From Synchiropus splendidus (Eukaryota; Chordata; Actinopteri; Syngnathiformes; Callionymidae): DNA of 64,000 bases. Below the pieces are notes generated by a model. It was not told the origin of the DNA, searched no databases, and was given only the letters and a program-made list of their open reading frames with translations. Every line of letters begins with the position of its first letter. Position 1 is the stretch's first letter. Shown here piece by piece: positions 22,161-36,240 of this stretch. The stretch is from contig NC_071340.1 of the NCBI RefSeq assembly GCF_027744825.2, positions 10,366,001-10,430,000 of the forward strand, given 5' to 3'. Both the position numbers and the translations under genes were made by a program.

Positions 22161-23394
22161 GAGACGGAACAAGTTGAGTGTTGGCTGGGCCTTTCATCCA
22201 CATGGATCCGGTGTTTTCAGTGGCTGCATCCAATACTTTTTGAAAGTGAGTGATTTGAAAAGGCCGGATATGAGTCTCCATGCCTATAACAGATCCACAA
22301 CATGAACACAATGATGTCACTCTCTCCCCGAAAGTCATCACTTCCCAGGGGCTACAGGGTCGGTAACAACTGTTCAGCTTATTGTAAATATTAACACAAA
22401 AGCTGTGTAATTATAATGAGCAGCAGAAGATCATTGTGAACTCAGACCTGCCGCGGACAGTAAGAGTTCAAGCACTCCACAGAGAAGCCGGTCACAGACA
22501 CAACTTTAATATTTCAAGCCACTGTTCTGTATCTCTGAGCACCAACAAAGCCGAACCTGAACACAGCTGGAAATTGTCACAGCTCCCTCCCTGGCTGGTG
22601 CAGGCACCACATGGTCCACCAATGGTCAGGGGTGACCATTGATGATGACGTCAAACTTACACTGTGCATGTTGAATTCAATCCACTGTAAAATGAGGTGG
22701 GATTTTTCATCATCAACAACACATTAGTGTGCGCACTACATGCATGCAAAAATACAAATGTTTTTACGTGGCTTGTACTTGGATGGACTTGCTGACATCA
22801 GCACAACTGACGGAGAAGCAATGATTTAGCATAACTTCAAAAGATTCCAATTCATTCCAGCTCAGCATGAATTTAGTGGAAAGTGCTTCTGTCAATGACA
22901 GGAAAATAGCAGGACGAACAGCATATGAAACGTAGTGTGTGACACAGAATACACACAAGCGTTTGAGCTTACAAATAGAAAAGTAATGCTAAATGAAAAA
23001 GCTATCGTCACATCAGCCATCGATGTCATTGTGCTCCGTTGGTTATTGGTCCCCTTACCGTTGCCATATGATCCAACGTCATCATCGGCGGCGACTGGTT
23101 GAGTCAATCTGGTGTTACATGTTGAGTCGCAAACATGAAAAACACGTCTCTTGTTTCTCTGCCCATTTATAGTTTCTATGTAACAAAAGCTCAAAGTCTG
23201 TTTGTACGTTCAATTTGTTTATGCTACGATGCTAACATGGCGCGTAAGCCTCATGTGCCGTCTTCTCTGTCCCAAGATAGTTTGAACATCACAGCACCCT
23301 TGACAGGCCTGCCATATCTACCGTGTCATTTTAGGCAGTTTTCAACTGATTCATTTTTAAACACTCGTTTGATCGGTTAGGAAAATATGGGTCT
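22160..23394. other. Intergenic, no gene recognised
   Basis: Lies between two LINE fossils. It holds a small palindrome at 22620-22641 (CAATGGTCA, four bases, TGACCATTG) and a perfect CRE TGACGTCA at 22646-22653. No exon identified. Confidence 0.4.
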
Positions 23395-23610
23395 TAATGT
23401 GGATGTAGCATAAGAGAAGCCAGACTCGGGTATGTTCTCCTGGTGAGGTCCTCTGGACATGTCCAATTGGGAGGATGTCCTGGGGCAAACCTGTGGTACT
23501 ATGGAGAGACCGGGAATGCCTCCACATTTCCCCAGAAGAGCCGAAGGAGTTTCCAGTGAATGGATGTCTGGGTTCTCTTGGACCTATGACCCCAGTGAGC
23601 CTAGAAGAAC
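23395..23610 (+). pseudogene. L2-type LINE ORF2 C-terminal fossil
   Basis: CTCCTGGTGAGGTCCTCTGG, then ACATGTCCAATTGGGAGGAT, GGAGAGACCGGGAATGCCTC and CCAGAAGAGCCGAAGGAG follow the order of the fish L2-like coding 3' end (protein sense: LPGEVFRACPTGRRPRGRPR, then TRWRDYVSRLAWERLGIPPE). Frames are broken. It is the stretch that would follow the 22.05-22.16 kb fossil in an intact element, but 1.2 kb of other sequence separates them. Confidence 0.6.
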
Positions 23611-23611
23611 G

Positions 23612-24474
23612 TACCGAAATACTGAAACAGAACATACGTAAATCAAACATTTGAAGGAAACGCTTTAATTTTATCTGCAACCCAGCTAGTACTGGTGTCC
23701 GCATATATCCTGTGGGGAGCAGCCCAACAGATTCTTCTATGCCATGGGTTTGTCTTTCTCTGCTAAATACAGCGATGTCAATGAATAACGCTCTTGATCT
23801 GTTATTTTCGTCCCACGTTTGTTCACTCCACTTCTTGAATATTTCTGCCCATCTGATGTTCTTTCTTTGTTGCCATGTAGGTAGCACACCAACTCACTCC
23901 GAACAGCCCACACAACATAAAATGCAGCTGGTCATGTCACTCCTTCGTGCAACCTTCACTCACCCACCAGTCCTCCTGTCTGTCCAGGTAGGTGGGCCTC
24001 ACGAGTCTGCATCCAGTGTTGGTTCATGTGTGTGTGTGTGTGTGGTGCATGTGTGCACAACTCTTACTACATTCTTCTCCCTTGCCTCTGCGTTTTCATC
24101 TCAGCCCGACCAGACGTGAGTCGTCTCTCATTCACACGCACGCTTTGTTGGCTGCGATTCAGAAGCGATGAATGTCTCTTCAAACACAGACGCACGCGCG
24201 CGCCGGTCCCCGGGGGCTTGTTTCCTTTTGATCTGGATCTTACTCAGCCATAGAAGGCACAGCAGGTGTGAGGCACCCGTCAGGTGTGTGTGTGTATGTG
24301 TCATCAGCCATATGGCCTTTCAGTTTGTAACTACACACCTATCCCACCTTATGCACCCACTCATGCGCATCAGCCTCCGTACAAACACACAGACCCGCTT
24401 TCACTCTGGCACCAAAGCAGCTGCCCTGTTTGGACAACACACAGCAAATCACAGCTGAAGCCCTGCTGGGGTTT
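23612..24474. other. Intergenic, no gene recognised
   Basis: Contains short (TG)n patches at about 24027-24042 and 24283-24298. No exon identified. Confidence 0.4.
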
Positions 24475-24477
24475 CAG

Positions 24478-24583
24478 CCAATCCGGCGCGCTGAAGCTGC
24501 GTGCAATCGGGAGCAGAGCCAATCACAGACAAGCTCACCAGAGTCGGTAACTGAGTTGCAGTTGGAGATAGAGATTAACCAAT
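24478..24583 (+). promoter_or_regulatory. Cluster of three CCAAT boxes (NF-Y-like)
   Basis: CCAAT at 24478-24482, 24519-24523 and 24579-24583, all on the plus strand, each in the favoured context (AGCCAATCC, AGCCAATCA, AACCAATCA). The spacing of 41 and 60 bp and the local GC richness (CCGGCGCGC) suggest a promoter or enhancer. No TATA box or adjoining exon was recognised. Confidence 0.45.
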
Positions 24584-24589
24584 CAGAGT

Positions 24590-27570
24590 CCAAGGAATGA
24601 AAACACTGACATGTTGTTTTTGAACGGCTGCAAGTTTTCACATTATGCAAGATTTGAACAGCATTGCAATACAACCTGTGAGTTCCAGAAACGTGTGTTT
24701 GAAGAGGATTTCAGCTGGAATCAGCCCCCGATTGCAGCAGGGTGATGAAATCTTCAAACAGACCCAGCTAATGTTTTTGTTTTTGTCTCCCAGTACAATG
24801 TCGGATTTACTGAAAATGGGCTGTTGGTTTAAGGTACGCGCGTGAATAATTTACAGAACTGTTCAAACCAAAAAGGCGAACTGTGTCAGTCAGCAAGCTG
24901 CCAACCGAATGAAGACCCACCAGGTGACCACACGGAGAGGTTCATGAAGAGCAGCAAACCCTGTTAGCAGAGCCGTGTCTGCCACTGAAGACATAAACAT
25001 CATGACTGTATCGCAAAGGGTTTTTGCTCCCACGGTTTAAACAAGAACATATTGAGAAATCCTTTTAGCTATTACGGCCCATATCTGTGGACCTGGATGT
25101 CTGAGGGCTGCAGAGAGCGTTGATATTTTTATTTATTAACTAATATTACGACTTTTTATGACTAAACTTCTTTACACCAGAATATTTTGCAATGAGACTT
25201 TGCTGCTTAAATATGTTTAATAGTTTTTATCTCTTCTCTTGCCTACTTTTTTTAGGGTGCATACCTACTGTGGACACTGTCCCACAAATGGGTGTCTTGT
25301 TCCTGGTCCTGGCCAGTAGGTCCTAGCTCACTCCCCCAGATCTAGTACCAACTTGGGGTGGTCCTGTGCTGACTCTTGTTTTTGTTTTGAAACACATCTC
25401 TGTATGAATATCACTATAAGAACATCTCATTTTTATTAGTCATATCAGGAAGGCATTGCCTATAATCTTAGCTATTGTGATTCTTAATTCCTGTATGTAC
25501 ACACAACATGTTGTGTGTCAAGTATATTTGTTCCCGGTCACCCCGGACCTCACTTCATGGACAATAAAGCAAAGCGCCGTGTCATTGACACGCGTGCTGC
25601 CAACTGTTGCGGAGACACAAAACGAACATAAAAACCACTTTACTGACTGCGGAGCCCCCCTCCCCACTATCAAGGCACACTCCGAAAACCAGGAGACACG
25701 CACACTTCTGCCCTGGCCCCATTGTCCCAAATGAATGAGAGGGTTGGTGTGTGTCTGTGTGTGAGTGTGTGTGTGGACAGCTGGCTCCATGGTTCCATCA
25801 GTAGCAGCTGCCCCAGCCTCAGGCCCCTCAGGGTAAAACACTGCAGATTAAAAGGTGGGTGCGGGGGTGGGGTCTTTTTTTGCGCATGGTAGGAGACGTG
25901 TGGCCCTTTACTTAATGAATGTAGACCTCCGCGGCTCTTTGTTGTCATTGCGCTGCTCCTGTCTGGTTTTGGCACTTTCATTTCCAAAACATTTCAGTCG
26001 CACATGAAGTATCATTCAGGAACAGTCAGGAAAGGCAGCGCCAGCCAGGGATGGGCCAGACAGCAGGATGGAGACACCAAGAGTCCCCACTGGGTGCCGA
26101 GTGGAGGCCAGCTCGACTGGCTTAGCGACAGCTGTTAGTCCGGCCTGTAAAAGATATCCGAGCCAGCTCCTTTCAAATCGCCTGCTATGAAGAAAAGAGG
26201 GGCCACTTTTTTTTTTGGTTTCTGTCAGAGCCTCTGCACGCAGAAGACAAAAGACTTGTAAAGCGGAGGGGCTGGATTTGGGCCAAGACACGAGGAGTGG
26301 CACGCTTCACACAAATGTTGCCGCAAATCAAAAGAGCATTTTAGGTGAAAGGAAAAGAGGGCAGGCGCACGCTTCGCTTTTATTACCCTGTTTTCATCTC
26401 TGTCAGTTTGTTTAACATGATGCATTGCCATGGCAACGGCAGTTTGTTGACACAATGGAGTCATTCGGGTCTTTGAAACAACAGGATCCTTGCACTGCAA
26501 TTATGGTTGAAAAACAAGTAAATATGTGAATACAAAGAATTCTGCGGCGATTCCCTTGAGCACACACCTTTGACCTTTAAATGCTTATCTAACGTTTATT
26601 TTTACTGAAATCATATCAGGATCATCAGTGTTGAGACTCATTGAAAATAAAGTTTTTTATTAATTTTTTTGTAGTGTAAATCCACCCTCCTTCCATTTGA
26701 CCCTTTACCCAGCCAAAAATCCAGCCTATATATATTATTATTATTAATATTATGTTAATGAATTCGAGAAGGATGTTTCTTGCTTGGAGCAGCAGGATCC
26801 TCAGTGGAAGAAAGAGTAAACTAAAAGGTTGCGTGCTTTTCTCCTCTTCATTTATAGTTGAGGTTCGGGGCCTGTCATGTGGGGTCTCTCATCCTTCACA
26901 CGGCTGTCTGCATGGACACTGACGCCCAGCTGATTCTTGGATCTGGACTCAAGTTACAACCTCCACACTTCTGTCCTCCTCCTCCCACTGCTTTACATCC
27001 TCCGCCGCAAACCCACTGACCTTGTTGCCGAGGCAACGTGTCAGTCTGATTCAGACTGACAGCTCCATTCGCGGCATCATTGTCTCCCATGACAACCAAG
27101 GAGCAACACTTAATTGGGATGAGGGATGCTCCACTTTTAAGGCTGACGGTTGCAGACTCTTTGTTTACCTCGTGTTTACTCTTTGTTTGTTGCAGACTTG
27201 ATAATCTGCCAAAAGAATCTTTATATATTGAAATTTGATTTTTTTTTTTTTTTGCAGACATCCAGTGGGACAATAGCGCAGTGGGTGAATGTGTCAGAAG
27301 TGAACATGATGGAGGAGCGTGACTGAGGCAGACTCTTTAATCTGATCAGTGGAGTAATCCCCTGACGGTTACAAGACACTTGCTGTCATGAGTTGTGCTT
27401 AGTAGTTTGGACTGGCTGCTCTCTATGCAGCTACCATCACAACTTATCGGTATGATTTGCCTTTGTCAAAAGTGAAGTTTAATGTGCATGGTTATGAATA
27501 TTATTTTTAATCGCCAACATGGTGGTATGGGAATATTACGACACTTTTTTGTGCTCTCGATTTACCTAAA
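24590..27570. other. Intergenic, no gene recognised
   Basis: Includes a (TG)n tract at about 25747-25776, a poly-T run at about 27238-27253 and an ATT-rich stretch near 26728-26755. Overlapping open frames near 25.5-25.9 kb are low-complexity and not supported. Confidence 0.4.
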
Positions 27571-27571
27571 G

Positions 27572-27660
27572 CAGGAATGTCCAAGGTCCGGTTCGGGGCC
27601 ATCTGCAGCTCGTGATTGTGTTCCATGAGGCCCATTATTTCATTTGTGGTTCATCAATAA
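27572..27660 (+). mobile_element. hAT-like terminal fragment
   Basis: GCAGGAATGTCCAAGGTCCG followed by GTTCGGGGCCATCTGCAGCT resembles hAT-type termini of the CAGGGGTGTCCAAA class. A GAGGCCCATTATTTCATTTG string follows. No opposite end was found. Confidence 0.4.
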
Positions 27661-30222
27661 TCCAGACTCATTAACAATCTTCCAAAAAAACAATTCCTCC
27701 AAGCTAATTCTGAAGATAGTTGCTATTTAATATTGAATATTTTTCAATATTTTTACCTGCCAGTTGTAGTAGTAGTAGTTTTCTGAATAATATTACTCTC
27801 GGTGTGGTGCTCCAGTTCAAGCATTTTTGCACTTAGTGTATTGGGCTAAAACAAATCAGGCAGTGCAGTTGGCAGTCATCCCTTTGGGTGTCATTCATGT
27901 TGGCCCTCTGTGGATGCTCCTCAGACATCCATAACCTAAATAATAAAGATCAATTGTAGCATTGCATTGTTGTCCTTTCCTGGTAAAGGGTCAATGATTT
28001 GAAACATTTCAACGGCTGGAAGGGAAATGAGCTTCTAAATCTTTGCCTCTGGGGTTTTACGATCTTACAGTCTTACTCTGCGATCAGTGCAAGCACAGGC
28101 AAACCTTTTTCTTGGAGATGTGATGGTGCGTAAATCCTCTCAGCTGGTGTTGTTTCTCCACATACTGGTCTGCTTCAACACTCAGTGAGACGAAAACAAT
28201 CTTGGTTCAAATGTCTTGCATTAGAAGTTCCTCAGCCAAACCACGACAAAACATCAACATTGCTGGCATGCGGTCTCCTGACAACAAACACATGAATTCC
28301 AACATGACCCTTTACATTAAAGCTGATGTGTAACACTGAAATATTCAATTATACTTGCGATGAATTGCATTCAGCACTTAGCAGCTGCTAAGTTTTAACA
28401 AGCGCCACTTTCAGATTTTACCAGTGCTCGAGGCCGAGCCTGACAAAAGAGGTGGATTTCAAACGAAAGTGTAAATCTTCACCTGGAGGATCTCACTAGC
28501 GACGTGGTCCAGACAAGCAGATAAGATCCCTATAATGTTACTAAACACCACACGCACACTTCGGCTGTTGTACCTGCAAACATGGGAGCATATGGATGCA
28601 GCCCCCTGTGCGTAGATAAACTTTCAGTCCCATCGTTCACTTTGTTGCCTGAGTTTTTACTGTTTGCACCATCAACAGCGCGAGCGGCTGCATCTCTGAT
28701 AACAATCTGTCGACCCCGGTATCTGACGCAGCGCCTGCTCCTACCTGCCGAGCACCCGGTTCAGCTGACACCACCTGAAGAGCCAGACTGATTCACGCTT
28801 TTTGACCTGTTATTTACAGCAACAGTGTTGACGACAGAACCCGTCTGTCCTGTAGAGGTGTGTGTTGTTGTGACTGCCTGTGTTTATGAATAGATGCTGA
28901 CTGGCAAAGCCTTTAAATAGAGGAGGGATTGAGTGATGGTTATATTTGCCTGATATGCTGCAACAAGCAACTCTTTTTAAGTGTGCGTTTTATGGCATAT
29001 GATTCTCATTTATAGATGTCAAATAAAATAGAAAAACATGCAGGTATTGTACAGTCACTTTACATATACCAATGTGTTTGTTGAAGTCAAACTGGTGAGA
29101 TCGTAAATCTTTTTTGGAGCATCTGTTTAGGGGGCTTTATTTAAATTGTGACGCCCAATATGGTTGGCCATGTGGATTAAGCACCGAGCGTCTACCAGTT
29201 TAGTTCATCGGTCTAAATATTGATGGACTGATTTAGGTCTTGGATGGCAAGGAAACTGATCCACACCTTCTTTTGGTTTGTTTATTACGATTATTGCTGT
29301 TCATAAACAAGATGTTGTCCCTCCACACTACTTCAGGTCTTAAGCTCTTCTCAGTATTTTGACTTTTTTCCTTCTGGTTGTGCTGTGGCTAGTCAGCATC
29401 CTCTTCATCCTCCTTGCTCTCACCTGTCATTTCCGACTTGGTGTCTCCATTTCTAAGGTTCTGTCTTACACTTTACCCCTGCCTCCTTACTCCACCTTTG
29501 CATTGCTCTCATTTTGACCCTCATCTACTCCCACCTATGTTTTACGAACATCGTCCCCCACATTTTGAAACACCACTTCAGATCACCAGTTTCCAACTGA
29601 GAAGATCAATGAGGCGTATATAAAGAAATGATATGAACTATGGGTCACAGAAAAAGAGGCACTCTTCTCCAAGATTCATGTCATCTGTGCTTCATAAAAG
29701 GTTGGTCACATACCTGACCAACCTATGATTATCTTCTGATTTATAACAAACAAACAACCAAAACTGTTCTCTTTATTTACTGGTGTCACGGTATGTATTC
29801 AGATACACTCGTGGCGATAGGATATATTATGATACATTAAGTATGTCAATCTATTGACATACTTTCTTCTGCTACAGAAAAAAATATAAAAGTTTCAAGC
29901 TTCTTGAAAATCCAAAAATGACCTGACCTCCACAACAAAGTCAACCTGCATGTATGGGATTAGCTTTCGTCTGAATCATGAAACAACACATCTGTATGCT
30001 TCCAAGAATTGTAAGACAAAAGGAAAAATCGCATTTAAAAAAAAACGTCCGGCAGTGTGCGAACCTGTAAACTTGCATTATTATTATTTTGCTGCATCGG
30101 TAACTTCAACGCACAGTTATTAAAAACTGTGGCACATCTCACTTAAGGCTTCGCTGACCTTTGAATGGCAGGGGGTTCGGTCTGCTACCCATCGTGCTAA
30201 CTAGCAAACCAGTTACTAGATC
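27661..30222. other. Intergenic, no gene recognised
   Basis: Unique-looking sequence with AT-rich parts. An open frame at 28582-28791 (69 codons) and one at 29414-29623 lack any family feature. A (TAG)n tract lies at about 27767-27779. Confidence 0.4.
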
Positions 30223-30223
30223 A

Positions 30224-30300
30224 GGGGTCACCAACCTTTTATAGCAACTGCCAGTGACTCCAGGGGCACTGTGTGACCCGAAGGCCTACCATCGGTTCAG
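30224..30300 (+). mobile_element. hAT-like terminal fragment
   Basis: AGGGGTCACCAACCTTTTAT and, further on, CGAAGGCCTACC resemble the end of another hAT-type repeat family (CAGGGGTCACCAACC type). Truncated. Confidence 0.4.
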
Positions 30301-33300
30301 TACACACTTCTGAAGTCACCATAAACAATGGATGATAAATGATATTCCTCTCAAATACTTGTCTCATTGCGGAGTTTTCACAATAATCACCAATAGTGTA
30401 GCAAAAAGGGAATCGCAACATGAAGCATAATAAGACGATTATTACATGACAATGGTATATATTTATGATTATTATCATTATTATTTCTTCTGACCATGGA
30501 AAATTCTTTGACTTTTAGAGCACTTTTTCGGGCAAAGAATAAAAAGAACCTCCAGGACTGACAGTGTGTTGCCATTGGCCCATATGAATGGGTGCCACGT
30601 AATATGAAAACTGCCTGATAACAGCCATATCAGCTGCCATGTCCATGACATCGACCTCATGCTCATGCCCTTTCCAAAGATGGCACAAGTGTTCAAAGAA
30701 GCCTGCACAGAAAGTTGACGTGCTAACAGGTTTACTGCGCCCGGAGGCAGCCTTTCAACATCCTTGTAAAAACGTTCTACAAAGAGAACGCAGCCACCAA
30801 GACAGGTGCATCATTTGTGTGTCATTAGAGGGGAAAAGTGTTGCGATGTGCCCGGGGTGAGGAATAGAATACAAATGCATTCGTCTGAAGAGAGTCGTCG
30901 GTTATATAATGTCGCATGTGTGCGCTGTTAAAAGTACAGACTGAACGTCTTTTTTCCTCGGGCAACATGGAGACGTGCATTGCTGCTTTTGCATCGTGGC
31001 AGCAAGAGACCAGTCATTTCTTCAGAGTGTTCAACCTGATCTCTTTAACCTCGGGAGTTTGCTTTGGGTTGCTTGGTTGGAGACCTTGTTTACTCTGCCA
31101 TATCTAAGAAACACTCAGTATTTCTCAGGTAAACTTCGAGCTCATGTGTCAAACTGCAGCGGGCGCAGACACACTCTCACACCCAAGTAACAGTACACTC
31201 GACCTGTCCGGGACCTGAGCCATGCCCCGGAAAACTGAGACGAAGAGGGAAAAAAAAGAAGAGAGAGCAGCCTCACACTCTTCTGTGACATGAGGTGGTC
31301 ATGGAGGCAAACTAATCCGTAACCCCGGGGAGATTCCACTTGTATTGACTTTATGCACAGGTTAGCAACCTCTGCTGCAGGCAAGAGCTCAAGGAGAGAG
31401 GAGAGATATCGACTGCGTGTGTGAAGTTTGCCCTTGTGTTGCGCATGAATTTGCAGCAGGTGCCGGGAAAAGTACGCTGAGTTGTAGCGCGAAGCTGGAA
31501 AGTCCAAGCTGACTCACCATGCTGTCACCTTTGCAGCATAAAAAAAGAAGGCTGGCATGCGCACTGTCCGCAGATCCAGCTGAGCTATTAAGAGTTGTGT
31601 TCATGTTTCCTGACTGTTTTCACCGTCCTGTCAGCTGCCCCACAGCAAGCCCTTTTCTTCTTCCCGTCTTTTTGTTCAGGAGAAGAGGGCAAGGATGTTT
31701 GAAGGGCTTTGAAGTCTGAGAGAAAAGAGAAAAATGGGATCTTAAGATCAAGTCCTTTGATGGTTTGCTTGGGAGTTTTCGCTCTTTGTTGAAGAGATGA
31801 GTGAGTTAAAATAACTCCAGTGATCTGGTGTCATCCGCAGGAGAGTACAGTGCTTTTGTTTGAGCGCGGCTCTGTCATTGTATCCTTTGGATATAGATGC
31901 ATCGGAGCTCTTGTGAGATCTTCCCTTGAGTGGAGAGACAACAAAGAGATGTAGAGCAATCCTTTATCAAACGATACTTTAAGTCGCGGATTAATCAAAT
32001 TAGAGCGGCGCATATTTTTCCTCCAAAAAAAAAAATACTCTTGAGGTGGATCAAAGAGCTTCCATTCATTCGAAAAAATGAAAAAAAAAAAATGAAATAG
32101 AGACAACTACAGTGTGAGTTGGAAGGAAAGTGGAATGAGGTCGGCTGAACGGCTATGAGAGGGAAGCTATGTCAGTTATATCTGTTTGATAGACTGATGA
32201 CCGATAAACATAGACGTTGCTAAATACAACTTCAATACTGCATATCACTCTCTGGTTTGCTTTCTATGCAGAGAGAAAGATAGATCTGGATTTATTTCCG
32301 GCGCATCCCGTGGTCGCTCTCCAACACTGGTTTAACAAAGATGAAACCATCCTCATTTAGACTCACACGTGACAAACATCATCTTCAAACCAAATGTGCA
32401 AAGTTTGAATGCACCAGGATATTCCACCACATATGGCAAGTGGACAACGGTGAGCAAATAATGAAACACGGTGGTATCCAGGAAGCGTCAAGTGATAGCA
32501 GCGAACAGAGCAGACACGTAAAGCACACAAATACAGTCACATGCTTTATATGAAACATCAATTCTGCAACCATTTGCTAGCAAACAAATGCTAAAATGTA
32601 GCAAAATCAAGTCCATCCCAAACCCAGGTCCTGCAGAGGCTCTTATTTTAGGGTTGCTGCAGGAGACTAAACTTGGACTGAGGTAACCTGAATCTACTAC
32701 AGGCAGGCCTTGAGCCTCGTGCAGCTTTTCTGCAGAGACATCTTGGCAAGCGTCAAGTCTTTACGAATACAGCAATAAGTGTGGGCATTATAACCAGAGG
32801 AGGTGAGGGACGAGGTGGAGAAAGCAGCTTCTAAAAACACACTTGAACGTTCTTCTGTGTAAACAGGAGAACGCTCACTGCTCTGTGGAGCAACAGGGAG
32901 GATATGGTTTCCTTCTCTGTCGTCTCCTCGGGGCCTTGCTTTCCAGGAAAATGTCCTTAGCTAGAAGCAGTGAAAGTGCTTAAGGCTGCACATCGCTGTC
33001 CTCCCACTAATCGCCTATGAATTCAACAAGATATATTTGTATCAGAGAAGACTTGAATAAACCGCTGACTCATCAGTGTCAGAACACATCAACAGCAAAG
33101 GCTGCCACCTCAAAGAGTTTAGGGACCAAAATATCTCAGCCAGACAAGTGTCCAACGTTTAGATCCTCAGCAAAGTAAATGTTGCTAGTGGTCACTGCAT
33201 GATATTAAAAAAGAAAAGTTGTCATTTTATACATTACCCTCTAAAGATGCAGAACTACTTGGTAATAATATGTCATTACAGTCAGCGATCAAGGGAGGTG

Positions 33301-36240
33301 AAGAGGAGAATGCAGTCTAGGTGAGACGGGCAGCATATTTATCTAACAGCAAACTCGTCTTTCAAACATTCAGCTGCTTAATAAAAAAAAGTTAGTGGAA
33401 GGTTTGTCTTTATTCGACAAGCCCCTTTTCTATGTCGTGGTGTGAAGACTTGCTTGTGTCAATCTGCTGCTGGAGTCAAGCAAGTCAAGTACCAGGTGAG
33501 CTCAGAACTGGGCCACTGAACGTGAGGCAAAGATGGCCTGGTCTGATGAATGATGTATTTCTTTCATTCTCCTCTGTTCATGACTGACCCGTGCAACACA
33601 TGACACCAAGATGCTATGTGGGAACTGGACACATACTGCAGAGAAACCTGCTGACATTTGGTGGACACACTCATTTATCAAGCAGCAGGTCATGAATTTG
33701 CTTCCAGTGACTCTGAGTCTTCGATTCCTAGAGGGACAATGCATCAGTTACAGTTCGACGGACGAGTCCATTCGGGAAAAAAGAGACTGATATGGATGAA
33801 AATGCATCATGAAAAAAGGTTCAGAGTGAAATGACCTGATTCTGGCTGCTCTGAATGAACTATAATTCAGATAGAAAAGGCTACTTTATGTTGATCATGG
33901 AGTGGGTCAACGCCCCTTGTACACTCGATCCGAGCATCACTCCGTGTCCGGGCTGATGCCACTGCCTACCCCATGTGCCATGACCAGTAAATTCATTGTT
34001 ATCAAACTGGTTACTATCTGCATGAGTGAAGCAGCATGTGTAGGCTCCATAAACAAATCCACATCCAGCAGTGGGTGACTGTTAATTTTAAAATATTGTG
34101 AAAAAAAACGTGTATATTGGGAAGATGTATGACGTCTTGAAGTGACACTTACATGCTCTGTAAACACAGTGATCTACTCAAAAGGACTGGATTTCATAAG
34201 ACAATTTAAAGTCCTTATCTTTTGTTTCGGTAACTTGGTAACATTTTCAGATGTTGAAAGGGTATTTTTTTGCTCTGTGAATAATCTAAATATGTGGTAA
34301 TATTTGTGTTTACAAAGCATTTCTTGCAAGTGTTTTTTAGGGTGTTGTTTTGTGCTCCTGTCCTGTCAACACCCCACGAGCGCAGGGTCACGAAACCCTC
34401 CTGTGCAGAGTCTCCGGAGGGTTTACTGTGTGGCAGCAGTTGCTGGTAAAGTTTCATAAACACAGGCTTGCTTTAGGTGACAGATTTACATTTGAACCAT
34501 TCTTCATACCCCTGACATGCCCCCTATCAATGGAGGACTGAGCGGAGACTTATATTCAAAAAAATGAGCCCTTCATGGATGGTACGAGCGTCAACAGCTG
34601 CTCCCGGCACATAAAATCTTCATATCCACGCCGGACAGGTAGTGCCACATGTGCGGAATTAAAAGCTTCTTGGAGGGCCACGTCTCCAGTTACCAGCTGC
34701 ACGCGACAGCTGCCCGACCGAGGATCTGGTTTCTAGTGGTTTTTGTACAGTTGGTGATAGATGTGCAACAAAACGCAAGGACTGCGAGCCCCCATCCTCC
34801 AGCGGCTTTGGAGCAAAGGACAGTTTGACAGTCGGGAACAGGAGGGGCATTATCTCACCTCTGTAGGGTCAAGAAGGTTCTTCTGGAGGAGGAAAAATGA
34901 CTTAAGGGGTCTTTCAGTTTAGCGTGGACATTTGCAATGCTCGCTTGGTGGTTTTGGGTGCAGCTGTCACTGTGTATGTGCAACTGTTTGCACACCAAAG
35001 AATTCAGCAGTTTTCAAATACCAGTTTTGTTAGTTACAATATGGCAAAGTAAAATATGTTGTTGAACAACAACTAAATAAATATATAGAGATTTTTGATG
35101 TCTGATTCTGTTGTTCTTTGAAATGTTGTATTAAATTTTCTGAAGCGGTTGTACAGACTTCCAAATGCAAGTTGTCATTTTAGTTCAGCACTGTTTTTGT
35201 TTTTGAGTGCTTTGATGGATCATCAGCTGTGTGTTAATGCATTTGCCGGATTTTTTTTAATGCACTGTGTAACTTTTTGAGAACTAAATAGGACACAAAC
35301 TTCTAGCCCGTGTTCAGAAAGAAAGAAACTGGAAAACGAAAAAAAAAAAATCACATGACAGTGAGTTGTTTCTCACCACACGTCTCAGCAGACTCTTTGG
35401 GCAGTGGCTACATTATGAATATTGGTTTAGCTTGTCTTAGGACTCCAGTCTGAGCTGACTCAATATTGCGACTATGACTTCAATTTAAGTACATCTATCC
35501 ATCCATCCATCCATCTATCTATTGATAACTTCTTGGCATCAATGCACCTACCAAGGTCAAATGACTCATATATGCAAGTACACTGTAATTGAAGACATTA
35601 CATTAAATTCAATGTCTTCATATTAGACGTTGGATATCTGCACATAGATCTCTTAATCTACTTTTACTCCTTGTACTGGTGTTCGTCCATAAAGAACATG
35701 CATTGTGTCCTCAAAAGTTGGCCAGTGTTTTGAAAATCCACGATACCAAAGCAAGCATTCCAAGCCAATGAGCCTGGTGATCCTTCGCTGATATAACAGA
35801 ATAAACACGTGTCGTTTAATCTCATCTCCGCCGCAAAACGGGAGGAGAGTCTGTACAGGCTGTGAGTGTCTGTAACAAGCGAGCTCTAAGACGCACGAAG
35901 AATGGGCTCTTGTCTGAGACTCAGAGCTGATAATGACTGATTCATATAAGGAGATGACACGCTGAGACAGTCCACGTTAGGAGGACCGAGGCTTCTCTGA
36001 CTGCTGGTTCTGTTGTACCTATCTCTGTGGTGACTATCCGTCCTGTTCTGCCTGATAACAGATAGTGCTGGAAGTAAATGATGTCATGTATTACTGGCAA
36101 CTTTATGAATTTGATATTCAACCTGACTTTTATCTCACACATGCAGAGGATAAACAAGTTCTTGTATCTGTTGTTCTTTGTTTTTTGATAGTGAATGATG
36201 CACAGCACTGTGTATTGTGAGTCAGGAACAGGCTTTGTTT
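30301..36240. other. Intergenic, no gene recognised
   Basis: About 6 kb without identified exons. It holds AT-rich runs (30470-30485; 32025-32095), short A tracts and a (CATC)n patch at about 35499-35513. Open frames reach about 120 codons (31142-31507, minus) without motifs. Confidence 0.4.

Noticed and set aside
23357..23887. 176-codon minus-strand frame
   Set aside because: Overlaps the LINE fossil on the opposite strand; no recognised domain.
25500..25990. Overlapping 90-107-codon frames
   Set aside because: Driven by TG/CA simple repeats and proline-rich low complexity; no coding evidence.
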